Positions 1 through 7,926 of a DNA stretch of 23,361 nucleotides are shown piece by piece. The translations under genes and the position numbers were made by a program. The stretch is from a virus, in the IMG/VR virus record IMGVR_UViG_3300027513_000048, positions 1 to 23,361 of that record. The stretch is one strand, 5' to 3'. Below the pieces are notes generated by a model. That model saw nothing but the letters and a program-made list of their open reading frames with translations, was not told the DNA's origin and ran no database searches. Each line of letters opens with the position of its first letter. Positions within the stretch are counted from its first letter, which is position 1.

Positions 1-42
1 GTCTTCCGCGAATTTCGGCCCGATCTTGCCGATGGCCGGTAA
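1..42 (+). CDS. possible 3' end of an upstream gene (partial)
   Basis: An open frame enters from the left edge and ends at TAA (40-42), reading ...FREFRPDLADGR. It overlaps the terminase start in the stop/start style seen throughout this genome, and a terminase small subunit or another gene would be expected here. Only 13 codons are visible, so chance is a real alternative and no function is assigned. Confidence 0.2.
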   Translation, partial: VFREFRPDLADGR

Positions 43-1702
43 ACCTGGGCGTTCTGGACCCCACGCGAAACCCGTTGCGTACCATGTCGCACGGGGGACG
101 TACCGCCCCGATCGCATGGGGCCACTCCCCGACGATCTGACGCCGACCGCGCTCTTACCCCCGACGATTCATCCGCGCCAGGCCGACCGCGCGATTGCGT
201 ACATCAACGCGCTCACGCATACAAAAGGGCCGCACGCGCGGCAAACATTTCAGCTGCGACGGTGGCAGACGCGGATTGTGCGGCGGCTGTTCAAGCAGCG
301 CCGGGACCGGACGCGGCAATACCGGACGTGCCTGCTGATGCTGCCGCGGAAGAACGGGAAGACGGAGCTGGCGGCGGCGCTGGCCGTCTACTTCCTGCTG
401 CACGATGGGGAAGTCGGCGGCGAGGTGTACAGCGCGGCGGCCGACCGCGACCAGGCCGCGCTGGTGTTCCATGTCGCGGCGCAGATGATCCGCAACGATC
501 CGAAATTGGAGTCCCAAGTCCAGATCGTGGATTCCCAGAAACGCATCGTCCATCCGGCCAGCGGGAGCATCTACCGGGCCATCAGTGCGGAGGCGTACTC
601 GAAACACGGCTTTAACGCGAGTGTGGTGATTTACGACGAGTTGCATGCGGCACCGACGCGGGAGTTGTGGGACGTGCTCGCGACGAGTCAGAGCACGCGG
701 GCGCAGCCGTTGATGATGGCCATTTCGACGGCGGGGTTCGACCGGCAGTCGATTCTCTACGAGCTGTATGCGCATGGGAAGCGCGTCCTGGCCGACCCGT
801 CGATCGACCCGACGTTTCTGCCGGTGATTTACGAGGCGCCGGCCGAGGCCGACTGGCGCAAGGAGAAGACCTGGCGCGTCGCGAATCCCGCGCTCGGAGA
901 TTTCCGTTCGCTCGAAGAGATGCGCATCATGTGCCAGCGGGCGCAGGAAATCCCCGCGCAGGAAAACAGCTTTCGACGGCTGTATCTGAATCAGTGGACG
1001 GAGCAAGCCTCGCGGTGGATTGCGCTGGCGGCGTGGGAAGCGTGCGTCGGCCCGACGCCGGTTTACACCGGGCGCCCGTGTTATGTCGGGCTCGACTTGT
1101 CGTCGACCACCGATACGACGGCGCTGGTGGGCGTCTATCCCGATGCCGACGGGCTGGGGTTCGATGTGCGGGTCGCGTGCTTCGTGCCGGAGGCCAAGCT
1201 GCGCGATCGGGTGACGCGGGAGCGGTTGCCGTATGACGAATGGCAGCGCCGCGGCTGGATTCACGTCACGCCGGGGAACGTGATCGACTACGAGCGCGTG
1301 CGGGCGGAGTTGCGCGCGTGGTCGGTCGACAGCGAGGTACGCGAAGTCGCCTATGACCCCTGGAATGCGACCGACTTGATCCAGCGGCTCTCGACCCAGG
1401 ACGGCTTCGTGTGCGTGCCGATTCGGCAGGGGTTCGCGGCGTTGTCGGCGCCGACCAAGTCGCTGGAGACGGCGGTGCTCTCGCGCACGCTGCGGCATGA
1501 CGGCCATCCGGTACTGCGGGAACATGTCAACCGGGTCGCGGTGGAGACCGATGCGGCGGGGAACCTGAAGCCGTCGAAGGCGCTGTCGACGGATCGGATC
1601 GATCTGGTGGTTGCGCTCATCCTGGCGATCGACCGGCGCGATCGGCAGGCGCCGACGCCGCCGACCCCGACGTTTGAGGTGATGTGGCTGGGGGCGCCGT
1701 GA
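32..1702 (+). CDS. terL: phage terminase large subunit (HK97-like, Terminase_1 type)
   Basis: This is the ATPase/nuclease motor that packages DNA into the prohead and cuts it. The ATPase has Walker A PRKNGKTE at about residues 105-112, Walker B VVIYDE at about 198-203, and the coupling motif AISTAG at about 230. The nuclease has a first aspartate in YVGLDLSS (about D355) and a late acidic motif STDRIDLVVAL (about 528). The segment RAIAYINALTHTKG...RRWQ is the usual start of the family. About 50 residues precede it, and they resemble the N-terminus of P27-type small terminase subunits (GRSGPHAKP...GTYRPDR). I chose ATG 32 because MAGKPGRSG looks like a natural start; TTG 26 is in frame and the frame is open to the window edge. 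The stop overlaps the next start (GTGA). Confidence 0.93.
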   Translation: MAGKPGRSGPHAKPVAYHVARGTYRPDRMGPLPDDLTPTALLPPTIHPRQADRAIAYINALTHTKGPHARQTFQLRRWQTRIVRRLFKQRRDRTRQYRTCLLMLPRKNGKTELAAALAVYFLLHDGEVGGEVYSAAADRDQAALVFHVAAQMIRNDPKLESQVQIVDSQKRIVHPASGSIYRAISAEAYSKHGFNASVVIYDELHAAPTRELWDVLATSQSTRAQPLMMAISTAGFDRQSILYELYAHGKRVLADPSIDPTFLPVIYEAPAEADWRKEKTWRVANPALGDFRSLEEMRIMCQRAQEIPAQENSFRRLYLNQWTEQASRWIALAAWEACVGPTPVYTGRPCYVGLDLSSTTDTTALVGVYPDADGLGFDVRVACFVPEAKLRDRVTRERLPYDEWQRRGWIHVTPGNVIDYERVRAELRAWSVDSEVREVAYDPWNATDLIQRLSTQDGFVCVPIRQGFAALSAPTKSLETAVLSRTLRHDGHPVLREHVNRVAVETDAAGNLKPSKALSTDRIDLVVALILAIDRRDRQAPTPPTPTFEVMWLGAP

Positions 1703-1881
1703 AACCGCCGAAGCCCGGCGGGCGTCGGCCCCTGGAACCCGGCCGGGCGTCGGTGTCGGTGACGATCCGGCTGCCGGCAACGCAGTACGATCGGCTCTAC
1801 AAACAAGCCACGATGGCACGCTGCACGGTGCCGGAACATGTGCGCCGGCTGGTGATCCGTCGGGCCTTCATCGACTCCTGA
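1699..1881 (+). CDS. small ribbon-helix-helix-like protein
   Basis: A 60-residue basic protein whose GTG start overlaps the terminase stop (GTGA). An earlier in-frame GTG lies at 1684. The core SVSVTIRLPATQYDRLYKQA followed by VPEHVRRLVIRR has the pattern of a CopG/Arc ribbon-helix-helix: an alternating hydrophobic strand, then two helices. Such proteins bind DNA as dimers. Sitting between terminase and capsid genes it could regulate late genes or assist packaging, but that is inference. The N-terminus is rich in Pro, Gly and Arg. Confidence 0.6.
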   Translation: MKPPKPGGRRPLEPGRASVSVTIRLPATQYDRLYKQATMARCTVPEHVRRLVIRRAFIDS

Positions 1882-1936
1882 AAAAAACTCTTTTCTCACG
1901 GATTCCCCAAAGTGTGCTGCATCCTACGCGGCACTC
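1882..1936 (+). promoter_or_regulatory. AT-rich spacer before the capsid gene, possible promoter
   Basis: This 55-bp gap is the first real break in the late operon. It begins with an A run and a TCTTTTCTC stretch, which stands out in GC-rich surroundings. No clear -35/-10 pair or strong ribosome binding site is visible. It may hold a promoter or processing site feeding the highly expressed capsid gene. Confidence 0.2.
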
Positions 1937-3796
1937 ATGGATCGGGCCTGCGCGCTGCTCGAAATCAAGTCCGTCGATGCGGAGGCTCGCATCATCGAAG
2001 GCTTCGCCACGACGCCGGCCGCCGACCGATCCGGGGACATCGTCGAGCCGGCCGGCGCCGTGTTTGCGCTGCCGATGCCGCTGCTGTGGCAACACGACCA
2101 GGGGCGCCCGGTGGGCGAAGTCACCGCGGCGCGCGTCATGCCCGACGGGATTCACATCACCGCAAAATTTGCCCAGGTGACCGAGGCGGGCACGCTGCGC
2201 GATCGGTTGGATGAAGCGTGGCAGTCCGTCAAGGCGCGGCTGGTGCGCGGGCTCTCGATTGGGTTCCGGCCGCTCGAAGCGGTGCCGCTCAAGTCGGGCG
2301 GCGCGCATATCAAGCGGTGGATGTGGGCCGAATGCAGCGCCGTCACGATCCCCATGAACGTCGCCGCCACGATCACGAACATCAAATCGGCCGCGATCGG
2401 CCACACCCTGCCCGGCGATGCGGGCGTACTTCCGAGACGCATCATGCAGCAGACCTATTCCGAACAGATTGCCGCGCACGAAGCCACGAAACAGACCGCG
2501 CTCGCCACGATGGCCGACCTGATGGCCGCGCCCGCCGATGGCAGCACGCTCGACGCCGACCAGTCCGCGAAGTACGACAGCCATGCCGCCAAGGTCAAGG
2601 CGCTGGACACGCACCTGGCACGGCTGCGCGAAATGGACGCGTTGAATCTGACGCAGGCGACCCCGATCGCCGCGCCCGTGCGGCCGTTCGTGCAAGTCCG
2701 GCCGACCGTCCCCAAGGGGACCGCGTTCGTGCGGCTCGCCTGCGCCAAGTTGATCTGCAAGGGGAACAACTACGAGGCCGCGGAGTACGCGAAGCGGTGG
2801 GATGACAGCACGCCCGAAGTGGCGCTGGCGCTCAAGGCCGCGGTCGCGCCGGGCACGGTGACCGATGCGACGTGGGCCGCCCCGCTGGTCAATCAAAACA
2901 TTTCCAGCGAATTTATCGAGCTGTTGCGGGCGGCCACGGTGATCGACAAGATTCCCGGCCTCCGGCAAGTCCCGTTCAATACGAAAGTGCCGACCCAGAC
3001 CGCTGGTGGTACCTACGGGTGGGTCGGCGAGAGCAAGCCGAAGCCGGTGACGAAGCTCGCGTTCAGTTCGCAGAGCCTGGGGATCACCAAGGTCGCCGGG
3101 ATCGTGGTGCTGACGCAGGAGTTGATCCGGCTGTCGAATCCGAAGGCCGAGGATCTCGTCCGGCGCGATATGGTCGCGGGCATCGCCGCGTTTCTCGATT
3201 CGCAATTTCTCGATCCCGCGGTCGCCGCGGTCGCGGGCGTGAACCCGGCCAGCATCACCAACGGCGCGGCGACGGCCGCCGCGACCACGAACCCGATGGC
3301 CGACATCATGGGGCTGATCAATCACTTCGTCGCCGCGGGGATTTCGCCGGCCGGCGTCACGTTCGTGATGTCCCCAAGTAACGCGCTCTCGCTGTCGTTC
3401 CGGACGAACCTCGACGGCTCGCCGGAATTCCCCGGCGTCGGGATCAGCGGCGGCAGCTATCGCGGGCTCACGTTCATCACCAGCACCGTCGCCGGGACGA
3501 ACGTCGTGGCGCTGCAGCCGGATCTGATTCTCTACGCGGATGACGGCGGCGTGACCATTGACGCGAGCACCGAGGCGTCGCTGCAGATGGACAGCGCGCC
3601 GGCCTCGCCCGCCGATGCGACGACCGTGTACGTCTCGCTGTGGCAGACCAACACGGTCGGCCTGCGCGCGGAGCGGTTCGCGAACTGGCTCCGTGTGGGG
3701 ACGAACGCGGTGAAGTACCTGACGGCGACCGCCTGGCCGGCGCCGACCGGCGGCGTGATGGCCGCGGACTCGCCGACCCGCGGCGCGAAGGCGTAA
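1937..3796 (+). CDS. fused HK97-type prohead protease and major capsid protein
   Basis: One 619-residue frame carries two functions that are separate genes in HK97. Residues 1-150 match the S78 prohead protease: IIEGFATTPAADRSGD, catalytic His in LLWQHD (about 53), Ser in VRGLSIGF (about 107) and Glu in WAECSAV (about 132). Residues about 155-230 are a helical scaffold (delta-like) region. From about 250 the sequence is an HK97-fold major capsid protein, with FIELLRAATVIDKIPG, the E-loop-like GGTYGWVGESKPKP, KVAGIVVLTQELIRLS and LFADDGG-type LILYADDGGVTID near the end. In this family the protease releases itself and trims the scaffold during maturation. Protease-capsid fusions are known in other phages. 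ATG 1937 is the first good start; it lacks a strong Shine-Dalgarno. Confidence 0.93.
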   Translation: MDRACALLEIKSVDAEARIIEGFATTPAADRSGDIVEPAGAVFALPMPLLWQHDQGRPVGEVTAARVMPDGIHITAKFAQVTEAGTLRDRLDEAWQSVKARLVRGLSIGFRPLEAVPLKSGGAHIKRWMWAECSAVTIPMNVAATITNIKSAAIGHTLPGDAGVLPRRIMQQTYSEQIAAHEATKQTALATMADLMAAPADGSTLDADQSAKYDSHAAKVKALDTHLARLREMDALNLTQATPIAAPVRPFVQVRPTVPKGTAFVRLACAKLICKGNNYEAAEYAKRWDDSTPEVALALKAAVAPGTVTDATWAAPLVNQNISSEFIELLRAATVIDKIPGLRQVPFNTKVPTQTAGGTYGWVGESKPKPVTKLAFSSQSLGITKVAGIVVLTQELIRLSNPKAEDLVRRDMVAGIAAFLDSQFLDPAVAAVAGVNPASITNGAATAAATTNPMADIMGLINHFVAAGISPAGVTFVMSPSNALSLSFRTNLDGSPEFPGVGISGGSYRGLTFITSTVAGTNVVALQPDLILYADDGGVTIDASTEASLQMDSAPASPADATTVYVSLWQTNTVGLRAERFANWLRVGTNAVKYLTATAWPAPTGGVMAADSPTRGAKA

Positions 3797-3799
3797 CGG

Positions 3800-5182
3800 A
3801 TGCGGTTGTTTGGCTACGAGCTGACGCGACGCCCGGCGGGATCCTCCACGGTCCCGGCGGGCGTCGCCGTGGGCGGGCCGAACAGCTGGTTCAGCGTGGT
3901 CCGCGAACCGTTCACGGGCGCCTGGCAGCAGAATGCGGAAATCCTGGCGCCGCGGGTCGCGATCACCAATCCCACCGTCTACAGCTGCGTGACGCTGATC
4001 GCGCAATCGCTCGGCAAGATGCGGCTCCGGCTGGTGCAGTTGACCGACCAGGGGATCTGGGTGGAGGCGTCGAGCCCGGCGTTTTCCCCGGTGTTGCGGC
4101 GGCCGAATCGCTACCAGCTCAGTAACGAATTCATTGAGTATTGGGTCGCGTCGAAGTTGCAGTGGGGCAACACCTACGTGCTCAAGTCGCGCGATGCGCG
4201 CGGCGTCGTGGTGGCGCTGGATATTCTCGACCCCCAGCATGTGACGGTGCTGGTCGCGCCGGATGGCGCCGTCTACTACCAGCTGCGCCCCAATGACCTG
4301 GCGGGCATTCCGTCCGAGGGCGTTGCGGTCCCCGCGTCCGAGATCATCCACGACAAGCTGACCCCGTTGGCGCATCCGCTGGTGGGCCTCAGTCCGATCG
4401 CCGCGGCGGCGCTGGCGGCGACGCAGGGACTCAAGATTCTCGACACCAGCGCGACGTTCTTTGCGAATCGCTCGTCCCCAGGTGGCGTGATCACGGTGCC
4501 GGCCGCCATCACCAAGGAGGCCGCGGATCGCATCAAAGCGCAGTGGCAGGAGAACTTTGCCGGCGCCAATTCCGGCTCGGTGGGCCTGCTGACCGACGGC
4601 ATGACGTATCAGCCGACGACCGTCAACGCGGTCGATGCGCAGCTGATCGAACAGCTCAAGATGACCACGGAAACGATCTGCAGTTGTTTCCATGTGCCGG
4701 TGTCGCTGGTCAATTCGGCGCCCGTGCCGTACGCGAACAACGAGCCGCTGGTGCAGCAGTTCTACAGCCAGTGCTTGCAGTCGCACATCGTGTCGCTCGA
4801 GTTGGCGCTCGACGACGGGCTCGGGCTCACGTCGGTCCCCGGCGTCACCTACGGGACGGAATTCGATGTGGACGATCTGCTGTGGATGGACACGGCGACG
4901 CGCACCAAAGCCGCGACCGACGCCGTGACCGGCGGCGTGCTCTCCCCGGATGAAGCGCGGTTCAAGTACTTCGGGCTCGGCGGGGTGCCGGGTGGGAACC
5001 ACGTGTACATGCAGCAGCAGAACTGGCCGCTGGCCCAATTGAGCGGCCCGCGCGAGCTGCCCGCCGTGCCGCCGGCCGCGGCGCCCGCCGATGACGCCGA
5101 TGACGACGACGACCTGGAACTGGACGCGTTCACCGGGATCCTGGCGAAGGCACTTGAGGAAGGCGGGGTCTTGCATGGCTAA
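3800..5182 (+). CDS. phage portal protein (HK97 family)
   Basis: The portal is the dodecameric ring at one capsid vertex through which DNA enters and leaves. The 460-residue protein has the family pattern: NPTVYSCVTLIAQSLGKMRLRL near the N-terminus, VASKLQWGNTYVLKSRDARG, EIIHDKLTPL with PLVGLSPIAAAALA, NRSSPGGVITVP, and the stem/clip segment ending VPVSLVNSAPVPYANNEPLVQQFY. The C-terminal tail is acidic (DDADDDDDLELD), as is common. It starts 3 nt after the capsid stop. Its place after the capsid gene is unusual, since portal normally precedes protease and capsid. Confidence 0.92.
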   Translation: MRLFGYELTRRPAGSSTVPAGVAVGGPNSWFSVVREPFTGAWQQNAEILAPRVAITNPTVYSCVTLIAQSLGKMRLRLVQLTDQGIWVEASSPAFSPVLRRPNRYQLSNEFIEYWVASKLQWGNTYVLKSRDARGVVVALDILDPQHVTVLVAPDGAVYYQLRPNDLAGIPSEGVAVPASEIIHDKLTPLAHPLVGLSPIAAAALAATQGLKILDTSATFFANRSSPGGVITVPAAITKEAADRIKAQWQENFAGANSGSVGLLTDGMTYQPTTVNAVDAQLIEQLKMTTETICSCFHVPVSLVNSAPVPYANNEPLVQQFYSQCLQSHIVSLELALDDGLGLTSVPGVTYGTEFDVDDLLWMDTATRTKAATDAVTGGVLSPDEARFKYFGLGGVPGGNHVYMQQQNWPLAQLSGPRELPAVPPAAAPADDADDDDDLELDAFTGILAKALEEGGVLHG

Positions 5183-5606
5183 CACCGCGGCCGTGGCTGA
5201 CATCGTGGCGCTCACCGTCAAAGCGGCCTTGGCCCCGCTGCGCGAGCGGATCGCCGTGTTGGAGACCCGCGCCGCGGTGCCCGGCCCGCCGGGGCCGGCC
5301 GGCGCTGACGGGGCGAACGGCACCAACGGCGCGGATGGGCTCGGGCTCGACCAGTTGCGCGCCGTGCAAGACCCGGCCGATCCCCGCGTCGTCACGCTGC
5401 AAGCGGTGCGCGGCGACGAAGTCAAGACCCTGTCCACCTTGCGGTTTGCCATCCCGCAGTTCTGCGGCGCCTACAAGGCCGACCGCACCTACCAGCCCGG
5501 CGACCAGGTGCAGCAGAACGGGCTGTGGGTGTGCGAGACGGCCGCACCCGGGCGCCCAGGCGCCCCGGAGAGCGGCTGGCGACTCCAGGTGAAGGGAACC
5601 CTGTGA
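5175..5606 (+). CDS. small protein with collagen-like Gly-X-Y repeat and C-terminal carbohydrate-binding-like motif
   Basis: A 143-residue protein starting at ATG 5175, 8 nt inside the portal gene. After a helical N-terminus (VKAALAPLRERIAVLETR) comes a Gly-X-Y run of about seven triplets (GPPGPAGADGANGTNGADG), which in phage proteins often drives trimerisation. The C-terminal part has AYKADRTYQPGDQVQQNGLWVCE, like the aromatic YxxGDxVxxxGxxW motif of small chitin/carbohydrate-binding modules. It may be a trimeric head fibre or decoration protein, given its place between portal and head-tail connector; this is inferred, not shown. Confidence 0.75.
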   Translation: MANTAAVADIVALTVKAALAPLRERIAVLETRAAVPGPPGPAGADGANGTNGADGLGLDQLRAVQDPADPRVVTLQAVRGDEVKTLSTLRFAIPQFCGAYKADRTYQPGDQVQQNGLWVCETAAPGRPGAPESGWRLQVKGTL

Positions 5607-5947
5607 GCCTCGTCGATCGCGCCGTGGCGAAGCTCCACATCGGTTTAACGGTGCCTGACGGGCACCCCATGGAGCGGGCCTTCGATCAGTACCTTGCCGC
5701 GGCGGAGGATCACGTCCTGGACTACGTCAGCCGGAACGAACCCGGCAAGACGGCAGCGCTCGGCTGGACGACGCCGGACGACACGCCAGCCCGGGCGCAG
5801 CAAGCGGTCTTGGTCGTGCTGGCCGAGTTGTGGCGGTTCCACGGCGATGACGCCGACGACACCAGTCCCGTCCGTGACGACGGCGCCGACCTGCCGCGGC
5901 TGGCGCTGGGGCTACTGCGGCGGTTTACCGATCCGGTGCTCGCATGA
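5603..5947 (+). CDS. head-tail connector (gp6-like, Phage_connect type)
   Basis: A 114-residue mainly helical protein starting at GTG 5603 in a GTGA overlap, with GAAGGGA upstream as ribosome binding site. Features fitting the gp6/gp15 connector family are an early AEDHVLDYVSR helix, a Pro-rich loop, AQQAVLVVLAELWRFHGD and a final helix LPRLALGLLRRFTDPV. These proteins form the ring added below the portal after packaging. Length and position (portal side, just before a closure protein) agree. Confidence 0.78.
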   Translation: MSLVDRAVAKLHIGLTVPDGHPMERAFDQYLAAAEDHVLDYVSRNEPGKTAALGWTTPDDTPARAQQAVLVVLAELWRFHGDDADDTSPVRDDGADLPRLALGLLRRFTDPVLA

Positions 5948-6294
5948 TGGCCGTCGGCCGCATGGACAAGCTCGTCACGCTGGAGAACCCCGGCGCTCCG
6001 GTGCCCGACGGCGCGGGCGGGTTCACGGAGACCTGGGCGGCGCTCGACCCGCCCACGATGTGGGTGCATCTCGACGCGCTCGCCAGTGCCGATATGGAAC
6101 GGCTCACGGCCGATACCCTCGTCGCCAGCGGCACGCATGCCGTCACGCTGCCGTATCACCCCGGCGTCACGGTACAGACGCGGCTGACCTACACCGACCC
6201 CGACCGCGGGGCGCGGGTGTTCCAGGTGCTCGGGCTGCGCGACCCGGAGGAAGCGCGGCGCGAACTGGTGCTGGTGGTCGCGGAGGCGCTGTGA
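5944..6294 (+). CDS. head closure / head-tail joining protein (SPP1 gp16-like)
   Basis: A 116-residue protein with the signature of the Phage_H_T_join family: GRMDKLVTLENPGAPVPDGAGGFTETWAAL at the start, VWVHLDAL-like MWVHLDALASADMERL, then HAVTLPYHPGVTVQTRLTYTD and the end FQVLGLRDPEEARRELVLVVAEAL. These beta-barrel proteins plug the connector and dock the tail. The start overlaps the connector stop (ATGA at 5944); ATG 5947 is an in-frame alternative. Confidence 0.88.
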   Translation: MMAVGRMDKLVTLENPGAPVPDGAGGFTETWAALDPPTMWVHLDALASADMERLTADTLVASGTHAVTLPYHPGVTVQTRLTYTDPDRGARVFQVLGLRDPEEARRELVLVVAEAL

Positions 6295-6698
6295 TCAAGT
6301 TCACGCTCGGCGGCGTCACGGTGCAGCAGAGCAAGTTCAAGCAGCTGCCATCGTTTCTCGCCGCGCAGGCGCAGGCCGCGCTGGTGTCGCTGGGCACGAC
6401 CGTCGCGGCCGAGATTGGCGCGTCGTACCGGCAACGGAGCGGCTATCTGGCAAGCCGCATGGTCGTGAAATCACAGCCGCGCAAGCATGCCGCACGTGTC
6501 GTGATTGCCAATACGGCGAAGTACGCGCTGGCCTATGAATTCGGGTCGAAGCCGCGGACCACGAAGAAACGCGGGCGGCGTGGCCGGATGCCGGCGGCGC
6601 ACAACTTTGTCCCGCGCGTGATGAAAGCCCGCGAACAGATGATCCCGCGGATTGCCGCCATCATGCGCGCGGAAGGACTGACGGTGTCCGGTGGCTGA
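6291..6698 (+). CDS. HK97 gp10-like head-tail/tail completion protein
   Basis: A 135-residue basic protein beginning at GTG 6291 in a GTGA overlap. It shows the gp10 family pattern: an amphipathic N-terminal helix, TSYRQRSGYLASRMVVKSQ-like GASYRQRSGYLASRM, VVIANTAKYALAYEFGSKPR, a basic KKRGRRGRMPA loop, and PRVMKAREQMIPRIAAIM. Proteins of this family sit between closure and tail terminator genes in most siphoviruses, exactly as here. Their precise structural role is not settled. Confidence 0.85.
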   Translation: MIKFTLGGVTVQQSKFKQLPSFLAAQAQAALVSLGTTVAAEIGASYRQRSGYLASRMVVKSQPRKHAARVVIANTAKYALAYEFGSKPRTTKKRGRRGRMPAAHNFVPRVMKAREQMIPRIAAIMRAEGLTVSGG

Positions 6699-7131
6699 TT
6701 CCAGCGCGGTCGATACGGCGGTGATCACGCACCTGGCCGGCGATGCGACGCTCGCGACGCTGCTGCCGGGCGGCGTGCATTTCGGCCTGGCGCCGCAAGG
6801 CAAGACCGCGTTTGCGCTGGTGACGATTGACGAAACCGCCGACGTGGCGGTCTTTGCGGAGACCGCGGCGGCGCGGCGCGCGATCGAAGTCATCACGTAT
6901 GCCGTGGCGGCCGTGGTGCAGACGAGCGCGATGGGGCCGGCGACGCAGGCCGCCGCGCGGATTGACGCGCTGCTCGCGGATCAGCCGCTCACCGTGCCGG
7001 GGTACGGGTGGCTCTCGACGGTGCGTGTCGATCGCATCCGCGACCCCGGCGAACTCGATCCCTCTGACAAGTCGATCCGATGGCAGCATCACGGCGGGCG
7101 CTATCGGGTGCAAGTCACGCCGAGTGTCTAA
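6691..7131 (+). CDS. tail terminator (DUF3168 / gp17-like)
   Basis: A 146-residue protein starting at GTG 6691, overlapping the previous gene by 8 nt. The layout fits the tail-terminator family that caps the tail tube and joins it to the head: N-terminal VITHLAGDATLATLLPGGVHFGLAPQG, central FALVTIDETADVAVFAETAAARRAIEVITYAV strand-helix, the helix ATQAAARIDALLADQPL, and a C-terminal RVDRIRDPGELDPSDKSIRWQHHGGRYRVQV strand pair. It lies directly before the tube gene, as expected. Confidence 0.82.
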   Translation: MADSSAVDTAVITHLAGDATLATLLPGGVHFGLAPQGKTAFALVTIDETADVAVFAETAAARRAIEVITYAVAAVVQTSAMGPATQAAARIDALLADQPLTVPGYGWLSTVRVDRIRDPGELDPSDKSIRWQHHGGRYRVQVTPSV

Positions 7132-7146
7132 GGAAGGACACACATC

Positions 7147-7617
7147 ATGATTCGCGCAGGACGTGACGGCCTCGTGAAATGGGATCCCACGGGTGGAGCG
7201 ACCGGGACCGCCCTGGTCTCGATCAAGTCGTGGACGCTCTCGCTCGCGACCGAAAAAATCAACGTGACGTGTTTCCAAGACACGAATCGCGTGTACATCC
7301 CAGGCATGCGTGATGTCAGCGGTAGCCTGACGGGCTTCTGGAACAGCGACGACATGTCGCTGATCGAAGCGACGGCGCTGACCTCGCCGGGGACGCTCGA
7401 CCTGATTCCCCACAGCAACGACCCCAGCGCGGCGACCCCGCACAAGTTCAGCGGCTTGGCCTACATGGACGCCGAACTCGACACGGATGTCGAAGGCGCA
7501 CCGGCCCTGTCGGGCACGTTCATGGCGGCCGGGCCGTGGACGCTGCCCGCGGCGGCGATGGCTCGTCTGGAAACGCTCCAGGCTGACCGCGACCGCGATC
7601 GCGCCCGCGCGGCGTAA
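7147..7617 (+). CDS. major tail tube protein
   Basis: A 156-residue protein with ATG 7147 behind a clear AAGGA ribosome binding site in the 15-nt gap, one of the strongest in the late operon and fitting high expression. It reads as a tail-tube beta-sandwich: GRDGLVKWDP start, ALVSIKSWTLSLATEKINVTCFQDTNRVYIPGMRDVSGSLTGFWN, and a closing ALSGTFMAAGPWTL. Hexamers of such proteins stack to make the non-contractile tail tube. The last 20 residues are a charged helix. Confidence 0.85.
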   Translation: MIRAGRDGLVKWDPTGGATGTALVSIKSWTLSLATEKINVTCFQDTNRVYIPGMRDVSGSLTGFWNSDDMSLIEATALTSPGTLDLIPHSNDPSAATPHKFSGLAYMDAELDTDVEGAPALSGTFMAAGPWTLPAAAMARLETLQADRDRDRARAA

Positions 7618-7626
7618 CGGGCACCC

Positions 7627-7926
7627 GTGCCGGGGCTGTTCCATTCCGTCACGTTTGGCGGGCAGCGCGGCGCGATTGTCTGGGGCGCGGGCGAGGCGGC
7701 GGTCTTAGGCCGCTGGTCGGTCAGCCGGGATGAGCACTTCCACTGGACGCTGTCGGCGCGCGTGACGCGGGTCGACACGCTGCGCATTCGCCAGCTGCCG
7801 CTCATCTTCCAGGCGCCGCGCCTCGCCAAGCCCGCCGGGCTGTGGTGCTTTCCCGTGTTGCCCAAAACGCTGCAGGTGAACGGTGACGCCTTGACCGCGA
7901 GTCTCGGCCCGCCGGAGGGACGCTGA
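7627..7926 (+). CDS. conserved hypothetical tail-region protein
   Basis: A 99-residue protein with GTG 7627 as start; its stop abuts the next ATG. I do not recognise a named family. Visible features are a strand-rich N-terminus (FHSVTFGGQRGAIVWGAGEAAVLGRWSVSRD) and a middle WTLSARVTRVDTLRIRQLPLIFQAPRL. Its fixed place between tail tube and tail assembly chaperone suggests a tail part or assembly factor. High GC3 and tight packing support it being real. Confidence 0.65.
   Translation: MPGLFHSVTFGGQRGAIVWGAGEAAVLGRWSVSRDEHFHWTLSARVTRVDTLRIRQLPLIFQAPRLAKPAGLWCFPVLPKTLQVNGDALTASLGPPEGR

Noticed and set aside
1868-5452. Very long open frame on the minus strand (over 1,100 codons) opposite the capsid and portal genes.
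   Set aside because: The plus-strand frames encode clear capsid and portal proteins. The minus frame is Arg/His/Gly-rich with no recognisable motif, which is typical of antisense frames in GC-rich coding DNA.
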